64,000 nt of DNA from Actinophytocola sp044466355 (GTDB lineage Bacteria > Actinomycetota > Actinomycetes > Mycobacteriales > Pseudonocardiaceae), in NCBI RefSeq assembly GCF_044466355.1, contig NZ_JBITMQ010000002.1, forward strand, positions 434,001 through 498,000, in the 5' to 3' direction. The translations under genes were made by a program, and so were the position numbers. Below the pieces are notes generated by a model. It ran no database searches. It worked only from the letters and a program-made list of their open reading frames with translations, and was not told the DNA's origin. Shown piece by piece: positions 42,715 to 51,950 of the stretch; position 1 is the stretch's first letter; each line of letters opens with the position of its first letter.

Positions 42715-43581
42715 ATGCAGTCCCGTCGCATCGGCGACACGCAGGTCAGCGCCATCGGGCTCGGCGGCATGCCGATGTCCGTCGAGGGCAGGCCGGAGGA
42801 CGAGCAGCAGTCCGTCGACACGATCCACGCCGCACTCGAGTCGGGCGTCACGCTGATCGACACCGCCGACGCGTACTCGCTGGACAACCGGGATATCGGG
42901 CACAACGAGTCGCTCATCGCCCGCGCGGTCGCGAGCTACGGCGGCGACACGTCCGACGTGCTGATCGCGACCAAGGGCGGTCACACCCGCACCGAGGGCG
43001 GCGGCTGGGGCCGCGACGGCAGGCCCGAGTACCTCAAGCAGGCGTGCGAGGCGTCGCTCAAGCGGCTCGGCGTCGAGGCCATCGGCCTGTACCAGTTCCA
43101 CCGGCCGGACCGGCGCGTCGACTACGCCGACTCGGTCGGCGCGATCCGCGACCTGCTCGACGCGGGCAAGATCCGGTACGCGGGCATCTCCAACGCGAAC
43201 CCCGACCAGATCAGGCTCGCCAACGAGATCCTCGGCGGCCGTCTCGCGAGCGTGCAGAACGAGCTGTCGCCCCGGTTCCGCTCCAGCGAGCCGGAACTGG
43301 ACCTGTGCGACGAACTCGGCATCGCGTTCCTGCCGTGGAGCCCGCTCGGCGGCATCGCACGGGCCGGTGAGCTGGGCTCGTCCTTCCACGTGTTCGCCGA
43401 GGTCGCGAAGGACCGGGGCGTGAGCCCGCAGCAGGTGTGCCTCGCGTGGCTGCTCGCCAAGTCGCCGGTCGTGATCCCCATCCCGGGTTCGTCGCGGCCC
43501 GCGACCATCCGCGACTCGGCCGCCGCGGTCCACCTGGAACTGACCGCCGACGAGTTCGCCAGGTTGGACGCCAACCACTGA
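42715..43581 (+). CDS. aldo/keto reductase
   Basis: NADPH-dependent carbonyl reductase of 288 residues with a TIM barrel. Catalytic residues are Asp and Tyr in DTADAY, Lys in IATKGG and His in YQFHRPD, and the cofactor-binding IPIPGSSRPATI is near the C-terminus. AAGGAGG precedes the ATG. Divergent LysR control suggests a specific aldehyde or ketone substrate, not identifiable here. Confidence 0.93.
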   Translation: MQSRRIGDTQVSAIGLGGMPMSVEGRPEDEQQSVDTIHAALESGVTLIDTADAYSLDNRDIGHNESLIARAVASYGGDTSDVLIATKGGHTRTEGGGWGRDGRPEYLKQACEASLKRLGVEAIGLYQFHRPDRRVDYADSVGAIRDLLDAGKIRYAGISNANPDQIRLANEILGGRLASVQNELSPRFRSSEPELDLCDELGIAFLPWSPLGGIARAGELGSSFHVFAEVAKDRGVSPQQVCLAWLLAKSPVVIPIPGSSRPATIRDSAAAVHLELTADEFARLDANH

Positions 43582-43606
43582 CGCACCCCGGGCCGCCGGA
43601 CTCTGC

Positions 43607-43612
43607 CAGAAT
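43607..43612 (+). promoter_or_regulatory. -10 element of a leaderless transcript
   Basis: CAGAAT ends six bases before the GTG of the SARP gene at 43619, and no ribosome binding site is present. Confidence 0.5.
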
Positions 43613-43618
43613 CCCGGG

Positions 43619-46609
43619 GTGGAGTTCGGCGTGCTGGGTCCGGTGGCGGTCTGGGACGACGGGCGGCCGATCGCCATCGGCAGCGGCAGGCAGCGGTTCG
43701 TGCTCGCCGCCCTCCTGCTCAACGCGGGCCGCCTCACCAGCACCGACCGGCTCGTCGACGCGCTGTGGGACGACCCGCCGTCGACCGCCCGCCCCCAGCT
43801 GCACAACGTCATCAGCAACATCCGCCGCAGGCTGCGCGCGGCGACGGGTGGCGACGGCGAGCTGATCGTCACCCGCCCCGCGGGCTACGAACTGCACCTC
43901 GGCACGCACGGGCTGGACCTCGTCCGGTTCCGGGACCTGGTCGCGCAGGGCAGGCAGGCCGGTTCCGGCGGCGACCACGGGCGCGCGGCCGAACTGTTCG
44001 CCGGCGCGCTCGCGCTGTGGCGGGGCCCCGCACTCGCCGACGTCGCCGACGACCTCGCCGCCACCACCAGGGCACTGCTCGGCGAGGAACGGGTGAGCGC
44101 CGCGGAGGCGCGGCTGGAGGCGCAGGTCGCGCTCGGCCGTTACGACGACGTGCTGCACGAGCTGGAGCCGGTGCTCGCGGACCACCCGTACCGGGAACGG
44201 CTGCACGAGATCCGCATGGCGGCGCTCGCCGCGTCCGGTCGCCGCGCCGACGCGCTCGCCGCCTACCGCAAGCTGTACCGCCTGTTCTCCGACGACCTCG
44301 GCGTCGAGCCGGGACCCGCGCTCCGCGACCTCGAACAGCGGATCCTGCGCGGTGAGCCACCCGCCCCCGCGCCCCGGCCGGTGACCGTGCCGAGGCAGCT
44401 GCCCGCCAGCTCACCGATCCTCACCGGCCGCGACGAGCTGATCGACGAGATCGCCGCCGACCTGGCCCGCGCCGACCAGGCGGCCGGACAGGTCCGCGTG
44501 CTCGTCGGGCCCGGCGGTGTCGGCAAGACGTCACTCGCGCTGGCCGCGGCGCGTCGCGCCGACCACGCGTTCCCCGACGGGCAGCTGTACGCCGACCTGC
44601 GCGGCGCCCAGAACGCACCCGCCGACCCGCACGCGGTCGTCGGCCGGTTCCTGCGCACACTCGGCGTGCGCGGCGCGGAGGTGCCCGACGACCGGGACGA
44701 GCGGATCGCGCTGTACCGCAGCCACCTCGCGGGCAGGCGCGTCCTCGTCGTGCTGGACGACGCGGCGGGCGAGGAGCAGGTCCGCCCGCTGCTGCCCGCC
44801 ACACCGGGCAGCCAGGCGCTCGTCACCTCACGGCGGCGGCTCGACGCGCTGCTGGGCGCGACCCGGTGGTCGGTGCCGGTGCTCGCGCCCGGCGACGCGG
44901 TCGCGTTGCTGGCGGCGGTGATCGGCGAGCAGCGGGTCGGCGGCGCGCCCGAGGCCGCGGAGGCGGTCGTCGAGCTGTGCGGGCGGCTGCCGCTCGCGGT
45001 GTGCGTGGCCGCCGCCCGGCTCGCCGTCCATCCCGAGTGGACACTCGAGGAGTTCCGCGGCAGGCTCGCGGACCAGGTCGGCCGCCTCGACGAGCTGTCG
45101 GTCGGCGACCTCGACGTCCGCGCGAGCATCGAGCTGAGCTACCAGGCGCTCGACGAGCCGCTGCGGGTGCTGCTGCGCAGACTCGGGCTGCTCCTCACCC
45201 CCGACTGGCCGACGTGGGTGGCGCAGGAACTGGTCGGGGAGCCGTCGACCGCACGCGTGGAGCGGATGCTGGAGCGGCTCGTCGAGACGCACCTCCTCGA
45301 ACCGCTCGGCCGGGACGCGGTCGGCCAGTACCGCTACCGGCTGCACGACCTGATCCACGCCTTCGCGGCGGAACGCGCCGAGGCCGAGGACCCGGCCGAC
45401 GAGCGGGCGGAGGCGGTCGGGAAAGTCCTGTCGTCGTGGCTCGCGCTCGCCACCGAGGCCGACCAGCGGGCCGACCACCACACGATCTACTCCAGCGGGC
45501 TGGAGGCCGTGGCCGCGCCACAGGTCGCGGTACGGGCGACCCGCGACCAGCCACGGGCGTGGCTGGAGGTCGAGCGCGCGAACCTGACGGGTGCGATGGA
45601 ACAGGCCAGCGCGCAGGGCCACGCGGAGATGGCGGGCCTGCTCGCGCTGCGCATGTCCGGGTTCCTCGCGTTGCGCGCCTACGACGACGAACGCGAACAC
45701 GCACTCGAGGTGGCGGCGAACGCGTTGCGCACGACCGGCCCCGACGACCTGCTGCTGAAGATCCTGCAGGCGCTGTTCGCGGTGTACGCGCAACGGGCCC
45801 GGTGCGCGGAGATGCCCGCGCTGGCGGCAGAGGCGCTGACACTCGCCACCACGCTCGGCGACCACGACCGGACGATGCGCGCGCTGCTGCACGCGGGCGT
45901 CGCGGCGCGACGGCTCGGCAGGCTGCGTGAGGCCGCCGAGATGCTCGACGAGGCCATCCGCGAGTGCGACCCGGCGGCGCCCGGCTCCGCGCTGCCGTCG
46001 CTGCTGATCAACCGCGCCGAGGTGCACCGCGACCTCGGCGAGCCCGCCCGCGCGCTGCCGCTGGTCGAGGAGGCGCTCGCGATCCGCCGCACGCAGGGCA
46101 ACCGGCGCCTGCAGGCGATGAACCTGATCATCTACGCGTACGCGCTGATCGACGCCGACCGCCTCGACGACGCGGAGGCCGCGCTCGCCGAGGCACGTCG
46201 CCTGACCGAGGCGATCGACGACGAGCTGCACGCGGCCTACGTCGAGCAGACGATGGCCGACGTGGACGTCCGACGCGGCCGGTTCGCCGCGGCCCGGCGC
46301 AGGCTCGACCGGGCGTTGCCGGTGTTCACGGCGCTGGGCAACGCGGACGGGTCCGCGGAGGCGCACCGCACGCTCGGGGAGCTGGCGATGGCGAACGGCG
46401 ATCCGGCCGCGGCCCTCGGGCCGTTGCGGGTGGCTCTGGAGACATGGCACCAGCTGCGTGCCCCGCTGGAGGAGGCCCGGCTGCTGGCCCGCCTCGCCCG
46501 TGCGCAGGAGGCGGCAGGGGACGCGGACGCGGCCCGGGCATCGGAGACGGAGTCCGAGGCGATGCTGGCCGATCTCGGCCTCCCTCGGGTGTGCCTGCGC
46601 CTGCGGTAG
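43619..46609 (+). CDS. SARP-type regulator with BTAD, NB-ARC and TPR domains (AfsR-like)
   Basis: Large signal-transducing regulator of 996 residues. An OmpR-like DNA-binding domain (about 1-95, EFGVLGPVAVWDDGRPI) is followed by a BTAD domain (about 100-245). An NB-ARC ATPase follows, with the P-loop VGPGGVGKTS near 297 and LLVVLDDA-type Walker B (VLVVLDDAAGE near 375), and then many TPR-like helices to the C-terminus. This is the AfsR architecture, usually linked to control of secondary metabolism. No biosynthetic cluster lies adjacent in the window, so targets may be distant or may include the GH16 gene 90 bp downstream. Confidence 0.93.
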   Translation: MEFGVLGPVAVWDDGRPIAIGSGRQRFVLAALLLNAGRLTSTDRLVDALWDDPPSTARPQLHNVISNIRRRLRAATGGDGELIVTRPAGYELHLGTHGLDLVRFRDLVAQGRQAGSGGDHGRAAELFAGALALWRGPALADVADDLAATTRALLGEERVSAAEARLEAQVALGRYDDVLHELEPVLADHPYRERLHEIRMAALAASGRRADALAAYRKLYRLFSDDLGVEPGPALRDLEQRILRGEPPAPAPRPVTVPRQLPASSPILTGRDELIDEIAADLARADQAAGQVRVLVGPGGVGKTSLALAAARRADHAFPDGQLYADLRGAQNAPADPHAVVGRFLRTLGVRGAEVPDDRDERIALYRSHLAGRRVLVVLDDAAGEEQVRPLLPATPGSQALVTSRRRLDALLGATRWSVPVLAPGDAVALLAAVIGEQRVGGAPEAAEAVVELCGRLPLAVCVAAARLAVHPEWTLEEFRGRLADQVGRLDELSVGDLDVRASIELSYQALDEPLRVLLRRLGLLLTPDWPTWVAQELVGEPSTARVERMLERLVETHLLEPLGRDAVGQYRYRLHDLIHAFAAERAEAEDPADERAEAVGKVLSSWLALATEADQRADHHTIYSSGLEAVAAPQVAVRATRDQPRAWLEVERANLTGAMEQASAQGHAEMAGLLALRMSGFLALRAYDDEREHALEVAANALRTTGPDDLLLKILQALFAVYAQRARCAEMPALAAEALTLATTLGDHDRTMRALLHAGVAARRLGRLREAAEMLDEAIRECDPAAPGSALPSLLINRAEVHRDLGEPARALPLVEEALAIRRTQGNRRLQAMNLIIYAYALIDADRLDDAEAALAEARRLTEAIDDELHAAYVEQTMADVDVRRGRFAAARRRLDRALPVFTALGNADGSAEAHRTLGELAMANGDPAAALGPLRVALETWHQLRAPLEEARLLARLARAQEAAGDADAARASETESEAMLADLGLPRVCLRLR

Positions 46610-46699
46610 ATCCGGCAGGAAGCGGCCACGGCGCGCACCCGGGACCGCGGCCGCGGCGAGGCTGGGCACGCAACTGTTCGTCGGGGAAAGGATCTGGAC

Positions 46700-47512
46700 A
46701 TGCGCAGACGCTGGCTTGTCGCGCTCGGGGCCGTGGTGTCGCTGTCGGGGGCGGTGTTCGCGCTGCCCGCGTCGGCCGCCGAACCGGACACGGCGGCCGA
46801 GCGGTACGGCTGGGGTGAGCCCATCGCGGCGGGGTCGGACGAGTTCGACTACGGCTCGGAGGCCGAGCCCGCGGTGCCGGACCAGGAGAAGTGGTCACTC
46901 GCGGGCGGCGGAGTCGGCCAGTGCTGGCCGGGCCACTCGGACAACGGGCGGCGCTGCGACGAGAACACGCGCGTGGTCGGCGGTGTGCTGCGCCAGACCG
47001 GTGAGGCGAACGGCGACTCCGGCTGGCTCGCGTCCCACGTCGGGCAGCGGTACGGGCGGTGGGAGGCCCGCGTCCGGTCGCAGGCCACCGGCGAGAACAA
47101 CGGACGCCAGTACCACCCCCTGCTGATCCTGTGGCCGGACTCGAACCAGTGGCCGGAGGACGGCGAGTACGACTACCTCGAGAACGGCGCTCCCGGCGAG
47201 GACTGCGCGGAGGCGTTCATCCACTACCCGCACGACGCGGACGCGCCGGTGCAGCAGGAACACGCCCAGCTGTGCGGCGTGGACCTGTCCGGGTGGCACA
47301 ACATCGCGATCGAGTGGACGCCCGACCACGTGAAGGGCTTCGTCGACGGCGTGGAGTGGTTCAGCTTCTCGGGTGGCGCCAACGACGTGCGGGACTGCAT
47401 CCAGTGCGCGCCGTCGATGCACCAGACCATCCAGCTGGACAACTTCTACGGCGACGACCTGCAGCCCGCGATCTACGAGGTCGACTGGGCACGCGTCTAC
47501 GCGCTCGGCTGA
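46700..47512 (+). CDS. secreted glycoside hydrolase family 16 (beta-glucanase type)
   Basis: Exported endo-beta-glucanase-like enzyme of 270 residues. A Sec signal peptide covers about 1-26 (ALPASAA). The catalytic motif ExDxxE is present in DGEYDYLEN (near 155-160, nucleophile and acid/base Glu). Flanking Trp residues suit the beta-jelly-roll sugar cleft. Cys pairs (GQCWPGHSDNGRRC, DCIQC) suggest disulfides. GGGGAAAGGA precedes the ATG. The substrate may be laminarin, lichenan or another beta-glucan. The 3' end overlaps the convergent rhaB gene by 16 bp. Confidence 0.9.
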   Translation: MRRRWLVALGAVVSLSGAVFALPASAAEPDTAAERYGWGEPIAAGSDEFDYGSEAEPAVPDQEKWSLAGGGVGQCWPGHSDNGRRCDENTRVVGGVLRQTGEANGDSGWLASHVGQRYGRWEARVRSQATGENNGRQYHPLLILWPDSNQWPEDGEYDYLENGAPGEDCAEAFIHYPHDADAPVQQEHAQLCGVDLSGWHNIAIEWTPDHVKGFVDGVEWFSFSGGANDVRDCIQCAPSMHQTIQLDNFYGDDLQPAIYEVDWARVYALG

Positions 47513-48834
47513 TAGCGGGTGACCGGCTGCGTGGCGCGGACCAGCGCACGCAGCCGGTTCAGGTCACCGTCCAGCGCGCCGAGCGCCCTCGCCTGCACGA
47601 GCACGTTCCCGATGGCCGTCGCCTCGACCGGGCCCGCCACCACCGGCAGCCCGCACGCGTCCGCGGTCAGCTGGCACAGCAGCGCGTTCCGCGCGCCGCC
47701 GCCGACGATGTGCACGACGTCGATCTCCTTGCCGGACAACGACTGCGCGTCCTGCACCGCCCGCCGGTGCGCGTCGGCCAGGCTGTCCACGACGCACCGC
47801 ACGATCGCGGGCCGGTCCTCCGGAACCGGCTGCCCCGCCCTCTCGCACGCCGCCACGATGCGGCCCGGCATGTCGCCCGGCGGCAGGAACACCGGGTCGT
47901 CGGGGTCGATCACCGCGCGACGCGGCCTGCGGGCGGCCGCCTCGAGCAAGTCAGCTGTGTTGGCATCCCACTCGCGCACGCACTCCTGCAGCAGCCACAG
48001 CCCCATCACGTTGCGCAGGTAGCGCACCGTCCCGTCGATGCCCAGCTCGTTGGTGAAGTTGGCTGCCCTGCCGGCTTCCGTGAGCACCGGCGCGTCCAGT
48101 TCCACGCCGACGAGCGACCACGTGCCGCACGAGATGTAGGCGAACCGCGTGTCCTCGGCGGGCACCCCGGCGACCGCCGAGGCGGTGTCGTGCGACCCGA
48201 CCGCGATGACCGGCGTGCCGTCGTGCCGTCCGACGACCGTGCCCGGTTCACGCAGTGGCGGGAGGAGGGCCGGATCGGCGACCTTCTCGATCAGCGCGGT
48301 GGCCCAGGTGCGGGTGCGCACGTCCAGGAGCTGGGTGGTCGACGCGTTCGTCACCTCGGCGCCGATCTCTCCGGTCAGCCAGTACGCGAGCAGGTCCGGG
48401 ATCAGCAGCAGGCGGTGCGCGAGGTGCAGCCGGGGTTCGGCGGCCAGCTGGTGGATCGTGTTGAACGGCAGGAACTGCAGGCCCGTGGTCGCGTACAACT
48501 CCGCCGCGCCGAGGCGTTCCAGGTTGTCGCGGGCGTGCGCGGTCCGCTCGTCGCGGTAGTGCACGGGGTTGCCGAGCAGCGCGCCGTCCGCGTCGAGCAG
48601 GCCGTAGTCGACCGCCCAGGAGTCGATGCCGATCCCGTCGACGGGCCCGGCAGCTCGCAGTCCGTCGAGAACTCCTTGGTACAGGGCGAGGATGTCCCAG
48701 TGCAGTGTCCCGGCGATCCGAACAGGACGGTTGGGGAACCGGTGGCACTCCCGCAGTTCCAGGGTGTCCGGGCCGACCGCGCCGACGATCACCCGTCCGC
48801 TGGCGGCGCCGAGGTCCGCGGCCGCGACCCTCAT
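47497..48834 (-). CDS. rhaB: rhamnulokinase
   Basis: Phosphorylates L-rhamnulose to rhamnulose 1-phosphate. FGGY-family kinase of 445 residues with the N-terminal phosphate motif AAADLGAASGRVIV, the substrate segment GIDSWAVDYGLLD, the RhaB-like SHDTASAVAGVPA and the C-terminal HIVGGGARNALLCQ. Its ATG overlaps the stop of the upstream aldolase-dehydrogenase (ATGA), so it is second in a rhamnose operon. No rhamnose isomerase or transporter is in the window. Confidence 0.93.
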   Translation of the reverse strand: MRVAAADLGAASGRVIVGAVGPDTLELRECHRFPNRPVRIAGTLHWDILALYQGVLDGLRAAGPVDGIGIDSWAVDYGLLDADGALLGNPVHYRDERTAHARDNLERLGAAELYATTGLQFLPFNTIHQLAAEPRLHLAHRLLLIPDLLAYWLTGEIGAEVTNASTTQLLDVRTRTWATALIEKVADPALLPPLREPGTVVGRHDGTPVIAVGSHDTASAVAGVPAEDTRFAYISCGTWSLVGVELDAPVLTEAGRAANFTNELGIDGTVRYLRNVMGLWLLQECVREWDANTADLLEAAARRPRRAVIDPDDPVFLPPGDMPGRIVAACERAGQPVPEDRPAIVRCVVDSLADAHRRAVQDAQSLSGKEIDVVHIVGGGARNALLCQLTADACGLPVVAGPVEATAIGNVLVQARALGALDGDLNRLRALVRATQPVTRYQPSA

Positions 48835-50852
48835 CGCAGGAAGGCCGCGGCCACCCCGGCGTCCACCGGGACGTGCGACCCGGTCGTGAGCGACAGGTCA
48901 CCGGCGCACAACGCGACGACCGCCGCCGCCACGTGCTCCGGCAGCACCTCGCGCTTCAGCAGCGTGCGCCTGGCGTAGAAGGCACCCAGCTCCTCCTCCG
49001 GCACCCCGTACACGGCCGCGCGCTGCGCGCCCCAGCCGCCCGCGAAGATGCCGGAGCCGCGGACCACGCCGTCGGGGTTGATGCCGTTGACGCGGATCCC
49101 GTGCTCTCCCAGTTCGGCCGCGAGCAGCCGGACCTGGTGCGCCTGGTCGGCCTTCGCCGCCCCGTAGGCGACGTTGTTGGGACCGGCGAACACCGCGTTC
49201 TTGCTGGAGATGTAGACGATGTCGCCGCCGATGCCCTGCTCGACCATGATCCGCGCCGCCTCACGGCTGACGAGGAACGAGCCCTTCGCCATCACGTCGT
49301 GCTGGCGGTCCCAGTCGGCCTCCGTGGTCTCCAGCAACGGTTTCGACACCGACAGGCCCGCGTTGTTGACCACGAGGTCGACGCCGCCGAAAGCCAATAC
49401 AGCCGTACGGAAAGCCTCCGCGACCGCGTTCTCGTCCGTCACGTCGACGGTCACCGCGATGCCCGTCTCGCCGATCTCACTCGCGACCTGCTTGGCGGTG
49501 TCGGGGTCGCGGTCGGCGACGACCACGCACGCGCCCTCGGCGGCGAGCCGCAGCGCGGTGGCACGGCCGATGCCCGAACCACCGCCGGTCACGAACGCGA
49601 CGCGGGTGGCGAGAGGCTTGGGTTTGGGGCGCCGCTTGAGCTTCGCCTCTTCGAGCGCCCAGTACTCGATGCGGAACTTCTCGCGTTCGTCGATCGGCTC
49701 GTAGACCGACACCGACTCGGCGCCACGCATGACGTTGATGGCGTTGACGTAGAACTCGCCCGCCACGCGCGCGGTCTGCTTGTCGGCGCCGAAGCTGAAC
49801 ATGCCGACGCCCGGTACCAGCACGATCGCCGGGTCGGCGCCGCGCATGGCCGGGCTGTCCGCGTCCGCGTGGCGCTCGTAGTAGGCGCGGTAGTCGGCGC
49901 GGTAGGCCTCGTGGAGTTCCTTCAGGCGTGCGAGCAACTGGTCCAGTGGCGTGGTGGGCGGCACGTCGAGCACGAGCGGACGGACCTTCGTGCGCAGGAA
50001 GTGGTCGGGGCAGCTGGTGCCCTTCGCGGCCAGCTCACCGAGCCGCTCGCGGGACAGGAAGTCCAGCACGCCGGCCGAGTCGGTGAAGTGCCCCACCTGC
50101 GGGTGGTCGGTCGAGGCGAGCCCGCGGACCGCCGGGGCGATCCGGGCGGCGAGCAGTGCGCGGTCGGCGGGTGCGAGCGGCTCGACCACTACCGCGCCGA
50201 ACGGGTCGGGCCTGCCGTGCTCGTCGAGGTAGCGCTGCGCGGTGGCGATGATCTCCAGCGAGTTGGCCTCGCACTCGTCGCTCGTGGCGCCCCACGCGGT
50301 GATGCCGTGCCCGCCGAGGACCACGCCGATGGCCTGTGGGTTGTCCCGCTGCACCGCCGCGATGTCCAGCCCCAGCTGGAAACCCGGCCGCCGCCACGGC
50401 ACCCAGACCACGCGGTCGCCGAAGCACCGGCGGGTCAGCTCCGGCCCGTCCACGGCGGTCGCGAACGCGATGCCCGCGTCCGGGTGCAGGTGGTCGACGT
50501 GCGCCTGCTCGACGAGGCCGTGCATGGCGGTGTCGATCGACGGCGCCGCCCCGCCCTTGCCGTGCAGGCAGAAGTCGAACGCGGCGACCATCTCGTCCTC
50601 GCGCTCGACACCCGGGTAGACGCCGGTCAGCGCGCGCAGCCGGTCGAGCCGCAGCACGGCGAGGCCGCCTCTGGTCAGCGTGCCGAGGTCGCCGCCGGAA
50701 CCCTTGACGTACAGGAGATCCACGTCGGTGCCGGTGACCGGGTCGGTGGCGGTGGTCGTGGCGGACGTGTTGCCGCCCGCGTAGTTGGTGTTGCGGGGGT
50801 CGGCTCCGAGCCGGTTGCTCCGTCGCAGCAACGCCTCGACCTGGTCCGTCAT
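48831..50852 (-). CDS. fused rhamnulose-1-phosphate aldolase / lactaldehyde dehydrogenase (RhaEW type)
   Basis: Bifunctional protein of 673 residues. The N-terminal class II aldolase (about 1-400) shows NTNYAGGNTSATT, the zinc-binding DHLHPDAGIAFATA and GGHGITAWG. The C-terminal short-chain dehydrogenase (from about 420) shows AFVTGGGSGIGRATAL, VNNAGLS and the catalytic YGAAKAD. It would split rhamnulose 1-phosphate into DHAP and lactaldehyde and oxidise the latter. The ATG at 50852 has GAGGG upstream. Promoter and LacI operator are visible just upstream. Confidence 0.93.
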   Translation of the reverse strand: MTDQVEALLRRSNRLGADPRNTNYAGGNTSATTTATDPVTGTDVDLLYVKGSGGDLGTLTRGGLAVLRLDRLRALTGVYPGVEREDEMVAAFDFCLHGKGGAAPSIDTAMHGLVEQAHVDHLHPDAGIAFATAVDGPELTRRCFGDRVVWVPWRRPGFQLGLDIAAVQRDNPQAIGVVLGGHGITAWGATSDECEANSLEIIATAQRYLDEHGRPDPFGAVVVEPLAPADRALLAARIAPAVRGLASTDHPQVGHFTDSAGVLDFLSRERLGELAAKGTSCPDHFLRTKVRPLVLDVPPTTPLDQLLARLKELHEAYRADYRAYYERHADADSPAMRGADPAIVLVPGVGMFSFGADKQTARVAGEFYVNAINVMRGAESVSVYEPIDEREKFRIEYWALEEAKLKRRPKPKPLATRVAFVTGGGSGIGRATALRLAAEGACVVVADRDPDTAKQVASEIGETGIAVTVDVTDENAVAEAFRTAVLAFGGVDLVVNNAGLSVSKPLLETTEADWDRQHDVMAKGSFLVSREAARIMVEQGIGGDIVYISSKNAVFAGPNNVAYGAAKADQAHQVRLLAAELGEHGIRVNGINPDGVVRGSGIFAGGWGAQRAAVYGVPEEELGAFYARRTLLKREVLPEHVAAAVVALCAGDLSLTTGSHVPVDAGVAAAFLR

Positions 50853-50872
50853 GCTGCCCTCAACCATCGAAG

Positions 50873-50923
50873 TTAAACGTTTCAATCGTGCCTCAGCATG
50901 GTGGAGCGACGAAAAGGTGTCAA
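50873..50923 (-). promoter_or_regulatory. rha operon promoter and LacI operator
   Basis: On the minus strand TTGACA (50923-50918), a 17-bp spacer and CATGCT (50900-50895) form a sigma-70 type promoter. Just after the expected start lies TTGAAACGTTTAAC (50886-50873), centred on the perfect 8-mer AAACGTTT with a central CG, the usual LacI operator form. The repressor gene is 5 bp beyond the promoter. Confidence 0.7.
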
Positions 50924-50927
50924 GGAC

Positions 50928-51950
50928 TCAGCGCTGGATCCGTGTCGAGGCCCGCACGACCAGCTCCGGCCGGAACCGGACCTGCTGGTGCTGGTGCGAC
51001 GCGTCGCCCGACGCCTCCTCCAGCAACAGCCGCGCGGCCGTGCGGCCGAGCAGCTCCCTCGGCTGGCGCACCGACGTGAGCGGCACGGCCGCGGCCTCGG
51101 CGAACTCGATGTCGTCGTAGCCGACCACCGCGAGATCGCCCGGCACCGACAGGCCCTGCCGCACCATGGCCTGCAGCAACCCGAGCGCGAGCAGGTCGTT
51201 GGCGCAGAACGCGGCGGTCGGGCGCCGCGAGGCGGGCAGGCCGACGAGCCGCTCCCCCGCGCGCCTGCCCTCGGCCACCGTGAGCGCCTCGGTCGCCATG
51301 CGCACCAGCTCGATCGGCCGGTCCGCGGCGAGCGTGGCCTGCCGGGCGCCCTCGAAACGGTCGCGCACCTGCTGCACGCTCGCCGGGCCGCCGACGAACG
51401 CGATCCGCTCGTGCCCGGTCTCGAGCAGGTGCGTCATCGCCAGCTCACCGCCGAGCACGTCGTCGACCGCGACCGAGCACTGCTGCTCGTCGACCGACTG
51501 GCAGTCGACCAGCACCACCGGCATGCCGCGGCCAGGCATCTCCGCGAGCCGCTCGCCACCCGGATCGATCGGGGTGATCAGCACGCCCTGCACCCGCTGC
51601 TCACGCAGCCGCTCCAGGTACTCGCGCTCGCGGCCGCCGTCCTGGTTGGAGTTGCACAGGTAGACGACCATCCCCTCGGCGCGGGCCGCCTCCTCCACGC
51701 CACGGGCGACGTCGTTGAAGAACGGGTTGGCCGCGTCCATGACCACGTACGCGATGGTCCTGCTCTGCCCGGCACGCAGCTGGCGGGCGGTCTCGTTGCG
51801 GACGAACCCCAGCTCGACGATCGCGGCCTGTACGCGCAGGCGGGTCGCCTCGCTGACCAGGTGCGGACGGTTCAGCACGTTGGACACGGTGCCGATGGAC
51901 ACGCCGGCGACCGCGGCGACGTCCTTCATCCCGGGGGTGCTGTCGGTCAT
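50928..51950 (-). CDS. LacI-family repressor of the rhamnose operon
   Basis: Regulator of 340 residues with the HTH MKDVAAVAGVSIGTVSNVLN (8-27), the hinge ETARQLRAGQSR and a sugar-binding domain. Its stop is 5 bp upstream of the rha promoter, so rhamnulose or a downstream sugar phosphate is the likely inducer (inference). Unusually, its ATG overlaps the stop of the ECF sigma factor (ATGA), which puts it at the end of the stress sigma-factor transcript. AAACGTTT in front of the aldolase gene is the probable operator. Confidence 0.9.
   Translation of the reverse strand: MTDSTPGMKDVAAVAGVSIGTVSNVLNRPHLVSEATRLRVQAAIVELGFVRNETARQLRAGQSRTIAYVVMDAANPFFNDVARGVEEAARAEGMVVYLCNSNQDGGREREYLERLREQRVQGVLITPIDPGGERLAEMPGRGMPVVLVDCQSVDEQQCSVAVDDVLGGELAMTHLLETGHERIAFVGGPASVQQVRDRFEGARQATLAADRPIELVRMATEALTVAEGRRAGERLVGLPASRRPTAAFCANDLLALGLLQAMVRQGLSVPGDLAVVGYDDIEFAEAAAVPLTSVRQPRELLGRTAARLLLEEASGDASHQHQQVRFRPELVVRASTRIQR

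Noticed and set aside
46645..46656. CCGCGGCCGCGG palindrome between the SARP gene and GH16
   Set aside because: A pure G/C 12-mer palindrome is expected by chance in DNA of this composition, and it has no promoter context.
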